Below are positions 55,384-64,000 of a DNA stretch of 64,000 bases, piece after piece; within the stretch, counting starts at the first letter, position 1; every line of letters begins with the position of its first letter. The notes under the pieces are model-generated. The model had not been told where the DNA came from. It made no database searches and saw only the letters and a program-made list of their open reading frames with translations. Origin of the DNA: an uncultured Alistipes sp. (GTDB taxonomy: Bacteria; Bacteroidota; Bacteroidia; Bacteroidales; Rikenellaceae); the NCBI GenBank assembly GCA_905213895.1, contig CAJMKE010000011.1, forward strand, positions 36,003-100,002, read 5' to 3'. The translations under genes were made by a program, and so were the position numbers.

Positions 55384-56493
55384 ATGCGCTTCAAAATCCC
55401 GATTGTTTTAGCAATCATATCATTATGTCCCGCATGCCGCCGAGCGAAAGTCGCCGCGGATATTCCGCCCATGCGAATTGAGGTCGCGACGGTGCGTACC
55501 GACACCGTTCCCAACCGTAAAACCTACATCGGACATATCTCCGCCAACTACGAAGCGGTCGTGCAGCCGCGAGTGAACGGCTATCTCGTCGCGGCGATGT
55601 TCAAGAACGGAATGCCGGTGCGGAAAGGTCAGTTGATATTCCGGCTCGACGGTCGCCAGCAGCGCGCCGACATGCTTTCGGCACGTGCGTCGCTCGAATC
55701 GGCGAAAGCCCGCGAAATCGAAGCCAAGAACAATTACGACCGCGCCATACCGCTGGCGAAGATAAACGCCATAAGCAAGGCGCAACTCGACCAGTACACC
55801 GCCGAATACGCGGCGGCGAAAGCGAGCGTCAATTCGGCTCGGCAGGCGTTGAAGAACGCCAATCTCGAAACCGAATACACCGACATATATTCGTCCATCG
55901 ACGGAATCATCGCGTCGTCCGAAGCGCATGTCGGCGATTTCGTAGGACCCGGAACGCAGTTTTCGGTGCTTACGACGATACAGAATATCGATACGGTCTG
56001 CGTCGATATAGCGATGCCCATGCAGCAGTATCTGCAATATTCCGGCAGAAAAACGCTGACTTACGACAACGAGGGTCTGCTGTCCGACATAAGGCTCTAT
56101 CTTGCCGACGGCGAGGAGTATCCTGTCGAGGGGCAATACAACTATACCAAAACGAACGTTTCGGATGCCATGGGTACGATTCTGCTCGTGGTTTCGTTTC
56201 CGAATCCCGATTACGCGCTCAAAGCGGGACAGTTCGCGCGCGTGCAGACCGACGTCGGCAGCGGCAGACCGTTCACGGTCGTACCGCAGCAGTGCATAAG
56301 CCAGACGCAGAACATCAATTCGCTGTGGGTGATACGCCACGACAGCACCGCCGAATATCGGGAAGTAACGCTGGGCGACACGTTCGGCGAAAAGTGGATT
56401 GTCGAGAAGGGAATCGAAGACGGAGAAACTGTTGCACTGACCGGACAACTGAAACTGCACAACGGTGCGAAAGTGATTCCGATAAAGAGATAA
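55384..56493 (+). CDS. RND efflux periplasmic adaptor (MFP) lipoprotein
   Basis: A 369 aa protein with a lipoprotein-like signal (LCPAC, Cys about 18), an RND-adaptor barrel-sandwich (YEAVVQPRVNGYLVAAMFKNGMPVRKG... ), an Ala-rich helical hairpin (about 95-165) and beta-barrel and membrane-proximal domains. An AcrA/MexA-type protein linking the RND pump to an outer-membrane duct. The in-frame upstream start at 55354 is TTG; the ATG at 55384 is used. First gene of a three-gene operon. Confidence 0.93.
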   Translation: MRFKIPIVLAIISLCPACRRAKVAADIPPMRIEVATVRTDTVPNRKTYIGHISANYEAVVQPRVNGYLVAAMFKNGMPVRKGQLIFRLDGRQQRADMLSARASLESAKAREIEAKNNYDRAIPLAKINAISKAQLDQYTAEYAAAKASVNSARQALKNANLETEYTDIYSSIDGIIASSEAHVGDFVGPGTQFSVLTTIQNIDTVCVDIAMPMQQYLQYSGRKTLTYDNEGLLSDIRLYLADGEEYPVEGQYNYTKTNVSDAMGTILLVVSFPNPDYALKAGQFARVQTDVGSGRPFTVVPQQCISQTQNINSLWVIRHDSTAEYREVTLGDTFGEKWIVEKGIEDGETVALTGQLKLHNGAKVIPIKR

Positions 56494-56497
56494 CGCC

Positions 56498-59400
56498 ATG
56501 AACAGATTTTTCATTTCGCGTCCGATATTCGCCATATCGCTCGCCATAATAATAGTGATGCTCGGCGTAATTTCGATATTCAACCTTTCGATAGAGCAGT
56601 ATCCCGACATCACGCCGCCGGTCGTAGAAGTTACCGCGACATACAACGGTGCGGATGCCGAAACGGTGAACAATGCGGTAGCGACACCGATAGCGCAGAG
56701 CATAATGGGCGTAAGCGACATGCTCTACATGCAGGCTACGAGCGCCAACGACGGCTCGATGAACCTGCAAGTAACGTTCGACATCAATTCCGACCCCGAC
56801 CTCGACGCCATACTGACGCAGAACAACGTCGCGACAGCGACATCGGAACTGCCGGCATCGGTTACGCAGCAGGGAGTAACGACGCGCAAGACACAAACCG
56901 GATTCCTTATCGTCTACGCACTTTACAGCGACGGTCGATACGACGGCGAATTCATGTCGAACTACGCCTACATCAACATCCAGAACCAGTTGTTGAAGAT
57001 AAACGGCGTCGGCAAGGTTTCGGTCATGGGTGCCGGCGAATATGCGATGCGGATATGGCTGCGCCCCGACGTACTCGACTACTACAACCTGTCGGTGGAC
57101 GACATAACGTCGGCGGTTTCGACGCAGGCGGGCATCTACCCTGCCGGACAGTTCGGAGCGGAACCGTCGCCCGAAAACACGCAGTTCACATATACGGTAA
57201 CCATGCCGCCTCAAATCTCCTCTGCCGAAGAGTTCGCCGACATAATGATTAAGACCTTGCCGAACGGCGAACAGATAAGGTTGAGCGACGTTGCCGATGT
57301 CGCACTCGGAAGCCGGTCCTACGGTTCGTCGTCGCTGTTCGACGGCAACCCTACCACCGTGATAGTGATATATCAGGAACCGGGCAGCAATGCCGTGGAG
57401 GTAGGCGGAAATGTAAAAGCGGAAATGGAGCGATTGTCCGCACGGTTTCCCGACGGAATCGGATACGCGACCATAGTGGACAGCACCGACAGCATAATGG
57501 CGGGTATCGACGACATACTGGTTACGCTCGTAATCGCGCTCGTCCTCGTCATTTTCATCATATTCATATTCATTCAGGACTGGCGCGCCACGCTGATTCC
57601 GCTTATCGCGATTCCGGTATCGCTCATAGGAACGTTCGTGGCATTCCCGCTGCTCGGCTTCACCATAAACATCGTTTCGCTGCTCGGTCTGGTACTTGCC
57701 ATAGGACTTGTCGTGGACGATGCGATTGTCGTCGTCGAGGCGGTGCAGGTGAATATCGGAAAAGGCATGTCGCCGAAAGAGGCGACGATAGACGCCATGG
57801 GCAAGGTTACGTCGCCGATTATCGCCACCACCATCGTTCTGCTCGCCGTATTCGTTCCGGTTTCGTTTTCGGGCGGAATCACGGGGCGGCTTTTCCAGCA
57901 GTTCGCAATAACCATATCCGTATCCGTTCTGTTTTCCACTCTCAATGCGCTTACGCTTTCGCCGGCATTGTGCGCGCTGCTGTTGAAACCGCACAAGGAG
58001 GCGACATCCGGCATATTCGGTCGGTTCAACAGATGGTTCGACCGGCGCATGGTCGGCTATACGGGTGCTACGAAGTCGGTCGTCGGACGCACCAAACTGA
58101 CTGCGACGCTCATTGCCGTAATAATAGCGGTAATCGCCGTAGTGTGGGTACATCTGCCTGCCGGATTCCTGCCCAAAGAAGACCAGGGCTATCTGATGGT
58201 GTTCGTCCAGACGCCGGAGGCGACCGCACTGCCGAAGACGCAGCAGGTGATGACGGAGGTGGACGAAATCATCAAACGGATGCCGGAAATCGAATCGACG
58301 GCAATCGTCGCAGGATTCAACATGATTGCCGGCATCGCCGCGACAAACTGCGGAATAATATTCGTCAAACTCGTCGATTACTCCGACCGCAAACTGTCGG
58401 CAATGGAGATTTCGGACAAAATAACGCAGGAACTCTACGTCGCCGAATCCGCCGCGATGTGCTATGCCTTCATCCCGCCGTCAATCCCGGGTTTGGGCGT
58501 TACGTCGGGCATCACGCTCGAAGTGCAGGACATGAGCGGACGCGGCACCGAATATCTCGCCGAACACGCATACGCGCTGCTCGATTCGCTGCGCAAAAAC
58601 GAATCGGTGGCATCGGCGACCACCCAGTTCAACGACGGAGTGCCGCAGCGCAGGCTCGTAATAGACAAGGAACAGGCTCTGATAAAGGGCGTATCGCTCC
58701 ACGAACTGTATTCGCAGACGGCGGCTCTGCTCGGCAGCAGTTACGTAAACAGTTTCAATAAGTTCGGACGACTATATCAGACATACGTTCAGGCTGCGCC
58801 CGAATACCGGCGCGACAAATATTCGCTCGAAAGTTATTCGATAGCGACCGACGACGGTAACAGCGTTCCGCTATCGTCGTTCGTAAGCGTAAAGGATACG
58901 GTCGGAGTGGAGTTCGTCTCGCAATTCAATCTGTTCCACTCGATAGGACTCAACGTAACGCCCGCGAAAAAGGCGTCCACATCGCAGGTTATGAAGATAA
59001 TCACCGAAACCGCCGACAAGGTGCTGCCCGACGACATGGGCTTCTCGTGGAGCGGGGTTTCGTATCAGGAGAGTACCGAATCGTCGAAAGGATTCATGGT
59101 CTATTTCATCGCCCTCGCATTCGTGTTCCTGACGCTTGCCGCACTGTACGAGAGTTGGGGTCTGCCGATTTCGATATTGCTGAGCGTTCCGCTCGCCGTA
59201 ATGGGAGCACTGCTGTTCATCGGTGCGGCGCATCTGTTCGACACGACATTCATCAACGACATCTACATGCAGATTTCGCTCGTGATGCTTATCGGTCTTG
59301 CCGCCAAAAACGCCATTCTCGTGGTCGAGTACGCCGACAAACTGTTTTTCGAGGAGAAGATGTCGCTGTCGGATGCTGCCGTCGGCGCCGCCAAAATGCG

Positions 59401-59626
59401 TGTGCGACCGATTATCATGACGGCATTCGCATTCATACTCGGCGTCATGCCGCTGATTTTCGCAAGCGGGGTTTACTCCACAGCCCGCAACATAATGGGC
59501 GTGGCACTCGTAGGAGGAATGTTGGCGGCAACACTGTTCGGAATATTCCTCTACCCTGCCCTCTATTATCTCGTGGCGAAACTCGCGAATTTCGAGAAAA
59601 AAAGACAACTAAACGCACAATCATGA
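56498..59626 (+). CDS. RND multidrug efflux permease (AcrB/HAE1 type)
   Basis: A 1042 aa inner-membrane transporter. FFISRPIFAISLAI at the N-terminus, 12 transmembrane helices in two halves, two large periplasmic loops, and the proton-relay Asp pair in GLVVDDAIVVVEA (about 403) identify an HAE1-family pump. Starts 4 bp after the adaptor; its stop overlaps the outer-membrane gene (ATGA). Confidence 0.96.
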   Translation: MNRFFISRPIFAISLAIIIVMLGVISIFNLSIEQYPDITPPVVEVTATYNGADAETVNNAVATPIAQSIMGVSDMLYMQATSANDGSMNLQVTFDINSDPDLDAILTQNNVATATSELPASVTQQGVTTRKTQTGFLIVYALYSDGRYDGEFMSNYAYINIQNQLLKINGVGKVSVMGAGEYAMRIWLRPDVLDYYNLSVDDITSAVSTQAGIYPAGQFGAEPSPENTQFTYTVTMPPQISSAEEFADIMIKTLPNGEQIRLSDVADVALGSRSYGSSSLFDGNPTTVIVIYQEPGSNAVEVGGNVKAEMERLSARFPDGIGYATIVDSTDSIMAGIDDILVTLVIALVLVIFIIFIFIQDWRATLIPLIAIPVSLIGTFVAFPLLGFTINIVSLLGLVLAIGLVVDDAIVVVEAVQVNIGKGMSPKEATIDAMGKVTSPIIATTIVLLAVFVPVSFSGGITGRLFQQFAITISVSVLFSTLNALTLSPALCALLLKPHKEATSGIFGRFNRWFDRRMVGYTGATKSVVGRTKLTATLIAVIIAVIAVVWVHLPAGFLPKEDQGYLMVFVQTPEATALPKTQQVMTEVDEIIKRMPEIESTAIVAGFNMIAGIAATNCGIIFVKLVDYSDRKLSAMEISDKITQELYVAESAAMCYAFIPPSIPGLGVTSGITLEVQDMSGRGTEYLAEHAYALLDSLRKNESVASATTQFNDGVPQRRLVIDKEQALIKGVSLHELYSQTAALLGSSYVNSFNKFGRLYQTYVQAAPEYRRDKYSLESYSIATDDGNSVPLSSFVSVKDTVGVEFVSQFNLFHSIGLNVTPAKKASTSQVMKIITETADKVLPDDMGFSWSGVSYQESTESSKGFMVYFIALAFVFLTLAALYESWGLPISILLSVPLAVMGALLFIGAAHLFDTTFINDIYMQISLVMLIGLAAKNAILVVEYADKLFFEEKMSLSDAAVGAAKMRVRPIIMTAFAFILGVMPLIFASGVYSTARNIMGVALVGGMLAATLFGIFLYPALYYLVAKLANFEKKRQLNAQS

Positions 59627-61014
59627 TACGACGCAAACATATAACCGCTTTAATCGTATGCGCCGCGGTTCTCGCGGGGTGCAACCCCAAATTGTATCCG
59701 CCGAAAGTGGAAGTACCCGAAAAATACATATTCGGCGAAGGCTTCGACCGCGACACACTCGGGATTCCGGAGGATTGGTGGAAAATGTTCGGCGACACGA
59801 TACTCGACGGACTAATCGAACGGTCGTTCGCCGCCAACCGCAATCTGGCGGCAGCCGTTTCCCGCATCGAGGAGGCACGCAGTAATCTGAAAGCCGTCCG
59901 CGCGGAGTATCTGCCGTCATTCGGGTTCGGACGCCACGCGGGCGCGTCGTATGCCAAGCCGACTAAAATCGACCAGTCGTATATCCTCGAAGCGACGCTA
60001 AGTTGGGAAATTTCGCTATTCGGGGCGATGCGTCACGCCAAGGATGCCGCCAAATCGGGCATAATGTATTCGGAATGGGCATACAGAGGGGTGAAACTGT
60101 CGCTCGCCGCCGAGGTCGCGACCACCTACTTTACGCTGCTGCAATACCGCCGCGACCTGAACATCGCCCGCCGCAGTTCGCAACTCCGGCGCGAATCGGC
60201 GACGCTTATCGATTCGATGTTCCGCCGCGGAATGATTACAGGACTGAACCGCGAGCAGGCGATGAGTCTGGTATACACCGCCGAAGCCGACATTCCGCTG
60301 TACGGCCGTGCGATAAAGCAGACCATGCTGTCGCTCAACGTACTGCTCGGCGAAACGCCCGATGTCGAAAAATTCATCGGCACCGACACGCTTCTACTGT
60401 CCGGATACCGCCATATAAATATTCCTATCGGCGTTCCGTCAGACATCCTGCACCGCCGTCCCGACGTCATGGAGGCATATTACCGAATGACGCAAGCCGC
60501 GGCTAATGTGGGAGCAGCCCGAAGCGCGCGTTTCCCTTCGCTGTCGCTCACCGGCAACGGCGGTACATCATCCAACGACATCACCGCCCTATTCTCCAAA
60601 AAATCGTGGATTTGGAGCGCATTTCTGTCGTTTACCGAACCAATATACAATTTCGGCGCGCTGAAACGGCGCGAAATGATTGCGCGCGAAAAATACAGAC
60701 AGAGCGTACTGGCATACGAACAGGCATATCTTCAAGCGTTGTCGGATGTCGAGAAGGCACTCGTCAGCATATCTACATACCGCGAGCAGACCGAACGCTA
60801 CGAAGAACTCGTACAGGCGAGCAGGAACATTGCGATGATGACAAATGCACTGTATTCGAGCGGTCTTTCGGCGTATCTCGACGTGATAGACGCCGAACGG
60901 ACGCTCTACGATTCACAGATGCAGTTCGTCAATCTGACGGCACAGCAATATATCAACTATGTCAATCTGTGCAAGGCATTGGGCGGGGGCTGGAACGACA
61001 TCGGCGAAAAATAG
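59623..61014 (+). CDS. RND outer-membrane efflux lipoprotein (NodT/OprM-like)
   Basis: A 463 aa protein with a lipobox signal (VLAGC, Cys about 20) and two TolC/OEP helical repeats (WWKMFGDTILDGLIERSF; LLHRRPDVMEAYYRM-type ILHRRPDVMEAYY). Completes the tripartite RND pump. The ATG at 59623 overlaps the permease stop; the same frame is open far upstream but that part is a shadow of the permease. Confidence 0.93.
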   Translation: MIRRKHITALIVCAAVLAGCNPKLYPPKVEVPEKYIFGEGFDRDTLGIPEDWWKMFGDTILDGLIERSFAANRNLAAAVSRIEEARSNLKAVRAEYLPSFGFGRHAGASYAKPTKIDQSYILEATLSWEISLFGAMRHAKDAAKSGIMYSEWAYRGVKLSLAAEVATTYFTLLQYRRDLNIARRSSQLRRESATLIDSMFRRGMITGLNREQAMSLVYTAEADIPLYGRAIKQTMLSLNVLLGETPDVEKFIGTDTLLLSGYRHINIPIGVPSDILHRRPDVMEAYYRMTQAAANVGAARSARFPSLSLTGNGGTSSNDITALFSKKSWIWSAFLSFTEPIYNFGALKRREMIAREKYRQSVLAYEQAYLQALSDVEKALVSISTYREQTERYEELVQASRNIAMMTNALYSSGLSAYLDVIDAERTLYDSQMQFVNLTAQQYINYVNLCKALGGGWNDIGEK

Positions 61015-61027
61015 CATGTTGCGGCGA

Positions 61028-61058
61028 TTGTAGATATGCGTATTTTACGCTACCTTTG
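61028..61058 (+). promoter_or_regulatory. Promoter of feoAB
   Basis: TTG (61028-61030) and TACCTTTG (61051-61058), 20 nt apart; ATG 17 nt later. Confidence 0.55.
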
Positions 61059-61075
61059 CCGAAAAATTCGATAAT

Positions 61076-63451
61076 ATGCGTCTTTCGGAACTTAAAACCG
61101 GAGAATCCGCCACTGTCGTCAAGGTTTTGGGACACGGAGGATTCCGCCGGAGAATAATGGAAATGGGCTTCGTCCGCGGCTCGAAAGTGTCCGTCGAACT
61201 CAATGCCCCGTTGAAAGATCCGATAGAGTATCGTATTCTCGGCTACGAAATATCGTTGCGTCGCTCCGAAGCGGAAATGGTTGTGGTCATGACCGACGGA
61301 GAGGCGACCGACAGGATAAAGCGCGATACCGTCGAATCGATGCCCGATGCGGATTCGGTGGAGAGCGTAATCTCCAAAAGGGTCAAACATATCAACGTCG
61401 CCCTGGTCGGCAACCCCAACAGCGGCAAGACGTCGCTTTTCAACCGCATGGTCGGCGCGCGCGAACACGTCGGCAATTACAGCGGCGTAACGGTTGATGC
61501 GAAGACCGGACGCTGCATGTACAAAGGCTACGAACTGCACATCACCGACCTGCCCGGCACATACGCCCTTTCGGCATACACGCCGGAAGAACTGTACGTC
61601 CGCAAGCATCTGGCGCAGCACTCGCCCGATGTAGTGCTGAATGTCGTCGTAGCGTCCAATCTCGAACGCAATCTCTATCTCACGACCGAACTCATCGACA
61701 TGAACCAGCGCATGGTGGTCGCGCTGAACATGTACGACGAACTCACGGAAAGCGGAGCGAAACTCGACCACGATATGCTGGGCAAGATGATGGGCGTGCC
61801 GATGATTCCGGTTATCGGCAAGAGCGGACACGGCATAGAGGAGTTGTTCGACACCGTGATTGCCGTATACGAGAACCGCGACGACCGCGTGCGGCACATA
61901 CATATCAATCAGGGAATAATCGAGGAGAGTGTTTTGGCAATCAACCGCGACATGAAGGAACATCGCGACGAACTGCCAAAATGTTTCCCGCCGCGATATT
62001 TCGCCATGAAGATGCTCGAAAGCGATGCCGACATCTGCATGATGCTCAAAAAATCGTGCAAACGCTATCCGTACTGGGCGAAACTGTGCGAAAAGGAGAA
62101 GGCACATCTGAAATACGACCTCGGCGAGGATGAAGACATCGAAACGGCATTCGCCAATCAGAAATACGGCTTCATATCGGGCGCATTGAGAGAGACCCTC
62201 ACGCTGGGCGACAAGGGCAACCGCAACGTAACCAAACTTATCGACGAGATAGTTACCCACCGCATCTGGGGCTACCCTATCTTCTTCGCCATAATGTGGC
62301 TGATGTTCTACTGCACGTTCAGTCTGGGCGCATCCCCTCACGAATGGATAGAGATGCTGATAGGTTTTCTCGGCTGCATCATTCAGGAGTCGATGCCCGA
62401 CGGCTCGCTGAAAGACATGATAGTGGACGGAATCATCGGCGGTGTCGGCAGCGTAATCGTGTTCCTGCCGAATATCGTCATATTGTATCTGTTCATATCG
62501 TTCATGGAGGATTCGGGCTATCTCGCGCGGGCGGCATTCATCATGGACAAGGTGATGCACAAAATCGGGCTGCACGGAAAGTCGTTCATCCCACTGATTA
62601 TGGGATTCGGCTGCAATGTTCCTGCGATAATGGCGACACGCACCATCGAGAGCCGCAGCAGCCGTTTGATTACGACGATGATAATTCCGTTCATGTCGTG
62701 CAGTGCACGACTGCCGATATACATCCTGCTGATAGGGACTTTCTTCGGCGACTATTCGGGCAGCGTGATGTTCGGACTCTATCTGTTGGGAATCGCAATG
62801 GCAGTTATCACCGCACGGCTGATGCGCCGCAGGATGTTCAAGGTCGATGAAACCCCGTTCGTCATGGAGTTGCCGCCGTACAGGGTTCCGACCATGAAGG
62901 CTACCGTGTCGCACATGTGGGAGAAATGCGCGCAATATCTGCGTAAGATGGGCGGGCTGATACTCGTGGCATCGATTATAGTATGGTTTTTGAGTTACTA
63001 TCCGCGGCAACACGACGGAGAGCCTGCGGAAACCCACTATGAAAATTCGTACATCGGTCGTGTCGGAAAGTTCTGCGAACCGGTATTCGAACCGATAGGT
63101 CTGAACTGGAAAGCGAGCGTATCGATAGTTTCGGGAATCGCGGCAAAAGAGATTATGGTAAGCACGATAGGCGTGCTTTACGCCGACAGCGACATGCCTG
63201 TTGCAGAGGGTGAACCCGAGAAATCCGCGACGCTTCACGAAAAACTCGTTGCGAGCGGCGATTTCGACAAGGCGTCGGTTCTCGCCATGCTGGTATTCAC
63301 GCTGCTCTATTTCCCGTGCCTCGCCACAGTAACCGCACTGGCATCCGAAAGCGGCTGGAAATGGGCTTTGGCTTCGACGGTGTACAATACGGCGGTCGCA
63401 TGGCTCTGCGCATTCGCGGTATACCATATAGCGAATCTGTTCACACTATGA
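61076..63451 (+). CDS. feoB: FeoA-FeoB fusion ferrous iron transporter
   Basis: A 791 aa protein. Residues about 1-75 form an SH3-like FeoA domain; a GTPase domain follows with G1 GNPNSGKTS (about 113), G3 DLPGTY (about 158) and G4 NMYD (about 219); a membrane domain with Gate motifs fills the rest. Imports Fe2+ in anaerobic conditions. FeoA-FeoB fusions are usual in Bacteroidetes. Its stop overlaps the Cys-rich partner gene. Confidence 0.95.
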   Translation: MRLSELKTGESATVVKVLGHGGFRRRIMEMGFVRGSKVSVELNAPLKDPIEYRILGYEISLRRSEAEMVVVMTDGEATDRIKRDTVESMPDADSVESVISKRVKHINVALVGNPNSGKTSLFNRMVGAREHVGNYSGVTVDAKTGRCMYKGYELHITDLPGTYALSAYTPEELYVRKHLAQHSPDVVLNVVVASNLERNLYLTTELIDMNQRMVVALNMYDELTESGAKLDHDMLGKMMGVPMIPVIGKSGHGIEELFDTVIAVYENRDDRVRHIHINQGIIEESVLAINRDMKEHRDELPKCFPPRYFAMKMLESDADICMMLKKSCKRYPYWAKLCEKEKAHLKYDLGEDEDIETAFANQKYGFISGALRETLTLGDKGNRNVTKLIDEIVTHRIWGYPIFFAIMWLMFYCTFSLGASPHEWIEMLIGFLGCIIQESMPDGSLKDMIVDGIIGGVGSVIVFLPNIVILYLFISFMEDSGYLARAAFIMDKVMHKIGLHGKSFIPLIMGFGCNVPAIMATRTIESRSSRLITTMIIPFMSCSARLPIYILLIGTFFGDYSGSVMFGLYLLGIAMAVITARLMRRRMFKVDETPFVMELPPYRVPTMKATVSHMWEKCAQYLRKMGGLILVASIIVWFLSYYPRQHDGEPAETHYENSYIGRVGKFCEPVFEPIGLNWKASVSIVSGIAAKEIMVSTIGVLYADSDMPVAEGEPEKSATLHEKLVASGDFDKASVLAMLVFTLLYFPCLATVTALASESGWKWALASTVYNTAVAWLCAFAVYHIANLFTL

Positions 63452-63609
63452 ATTGGCAGGACATAGCGGTCGGAGTTATCGGCATCGCAATCGTCGCGAT
63501 AGTCGTAACAAACGCCATGCGTCGGGCGAAGCGACCTTACAATCCGTGCGACGGTTGTGCGGGCGGCTGCGACACCTGCCGCGAAAAACCGAAAGATAAA
63601 AAGGATTGA
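63448..63609 (+). CDS. FeoB-associated Cys-rich membrane protein
   Basis: A 53 aa protein with one transmembrane helix (about 6-24) and a short cytoplasmic tail with CDGCAGGCDTC, the pattern of the FeoB-associated Cys-rich family. Its ATG overlaps the FeoB stop (ATGA). Probably a FeoC-like accessory factor. Confidence 0.88.
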   Translation: MNWQDIAVGVIGIAIVAIVVTNAMRRAKRPYNPCDGCAGGCDTCREKPKDKKD

Positions 63610-63648
63610 GCGACCTTAAAGTCTTTAAGGTCATTAAGGACTTTAACG
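63608..63648. repeat. TTAAAGTC-type palindromic repeat, copy 3
   Basis: GACCTTAAAGTCTTTAAGGTC, a perfect 21 bp palindrome apart from its centre, followed by ATTAAGGACTTTAACG. It shares the core with the copies at 9832-9871 and 28198-28246 and directly precedes a terminator. Confidence 0.75.
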
Positions 63649-63650
63649 AA

Positions 63651-63681
63651 AAAAGACGAGCCCGCGAAAGGTTCGTCTTTT
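63651..63681. terminator. Bidirectional terminator between feoAB operon and ssrA
   Basis: AAAAGACGA / TCGTCTTTT stem with T-runs on both strands, between convergent genes. Confidence 0.8.
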
Positions 63682-63685
63682 TCAG

Positions 63686-64000
63686 TGGAGGTGGCGGGAG
63701 TCGAACCCGCGTCCAAACAAGGAATCCGAAAGGTTTCTACACGTTTAGTCGTCTTTAATCCTTCTATCCGAGCCAGGCAGCCGACAGCCGAACCCGAATC
63801 CCAGCCTCTTGATTTCGCACGGTAACCGAGGCGCATACCGCACTATCTCTAAATGAATGATACCCCGTATGAACATTCGTTAAAGAGCGGAACGAAAGTT
63901 CGGGATACTCGTCGCCGAATTGCCTTGAACCCGGCGATTAAGCCAATTTTCCTTGAAAATTAGGCAGCGAGTGCATAGCTGTTATTGCCATTTGTAGTTC
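63686..64000 (-). ncRNA. ssrA: Transfer-messenger RNA (tmRNA), 5' part missing
   Basis: On the minus strand the 3' end reads GGTTCGACTCCCG (T-arm) and CGCCACCTCCA (acceptor arm), as in tRNA-Ala-like tmRNA ends; the CCA is not encoded. About 290 nt upstream the tag reading frame ends with codons for S-Y-A-L-A-A followed by TAA, preceded by T-T-N-G-N-N. The resume codon and 5' half lie beyond the right edge. Rescues stalled ribosomes together with SmpB. Confidence 0.92.

Noticed and set aside
60962..63427. 821 aa minus-strand frame
   Set aside because: Antisense shadow of feoAB; Arg/His/Val-rich low-complexity translation with no motifs.
63537..63836. 99 aa minus-strand frame
   Set aside because: Lies over the tmRNA gene and the terminator; tmRNA features explain the sequence.

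Overview
The window looks like a chromosomal piece of a Bacteroidales bacterium with moderate GC content, plausibly a Rikenellaceae/Alistipes-like gut species; this is an inference. The support is: many TAnnTTTG -7 promoter boxes of the Bacteroidetes type with weak or absent Shine-Dalgarno sequences; families typical of the phylum (PUR-like DUF3276 protein, Hc1-like histone, DUF4491, FeoA-FeoB fusion with its Cys-rich partner, DcaP-like porin, PorV-like barrel, LytS/LytTR pair); DnaE with a long coiled insert in the PHP domain; and a tmRNA whose tag ends in SYALAA. No rRNA, tRNA, CRISPR array, prophage or intact insertion sequence was seen.

Layout. 0-1.5 kb: LytS-type kinase (cut by the left edge) and LytTR regulator. 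1.6-5.4 kb: large outer-membrane beta-barrel protein and rubrerythrin. 5.4-9.7 kb (minus strand): ECF sigma factor, short membrane anti-sigma candidate and periplasmic Spy-like protein, then a CapA-type phosphoesterase, DUF4491 protein and DcaP-like porin. 9.9-16.1 kb: membrane metallophosphoesterase, then a TolC/HlyD/ABC-2/ABC-2 export operon with no ATPase gene. 16.2-23.4 kb: ettA, hisS, S41 protease, PUR-like protein, secreted protein, DedA-like protein, aroE, DUF2007. 23.5-27.8 kb: dnaE and thioredoxin. 27.9-35.5 kb (minus): LEA-like small protein, htpG, secreted phosphoesterase, M20 dipeptidase, NlpE-like lipoprotein, glmM. 35.5-42.7 kb (plus): nucleoside phosphorylase, then a tight run dnaN, 3'-5' exonuclease, LysM lipoprotein-like receptor, rex, ribF-like, thioesterase, YhhN. 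42.7-48 kb: DUF2461, glyA, fabG, PorV-like barrel, LMW phosphatase, Tat-signal EFR1-like protein. 48.1-52.2 kb: DoxX and an envelope operon (YtfJ-like, POTRA-less Omp85 barrel, phosphoethanolamine transferase). 52.2-55.0 kb: accessory stretch. 55.0-61.0 kb: Hc1-like histone and an RND efflux operon. 61.0-63.6 kb: FeoAB and its Cys-rich partner. 63.7-64 kb: ssrA, cut by the right edge.

The most unusual part is 52.2-54.8 kb. It holds a palindromic dispersed-type repeat, a promoter followed by about 300 nt with three nested long-range helices and a GCAA-capped hairpin leading to a UDG-like gene, and then an AT-rich secreted-protein gene broken by a single-base frameshift in an A6 run. Other points of interest are the ATPase-less export operon, a RibF that lacks a recognisable riboflavin kinase domain, an EFR1-like flavodoxin/ferredoxin protein with a Tat/lipoprotein-like signal, three genes whose -7 box lies 4-5 nt before the ATG (probable leaderless mRNAs), and three intergenic copies of a TTAAAGTC-type tandem palindrome.
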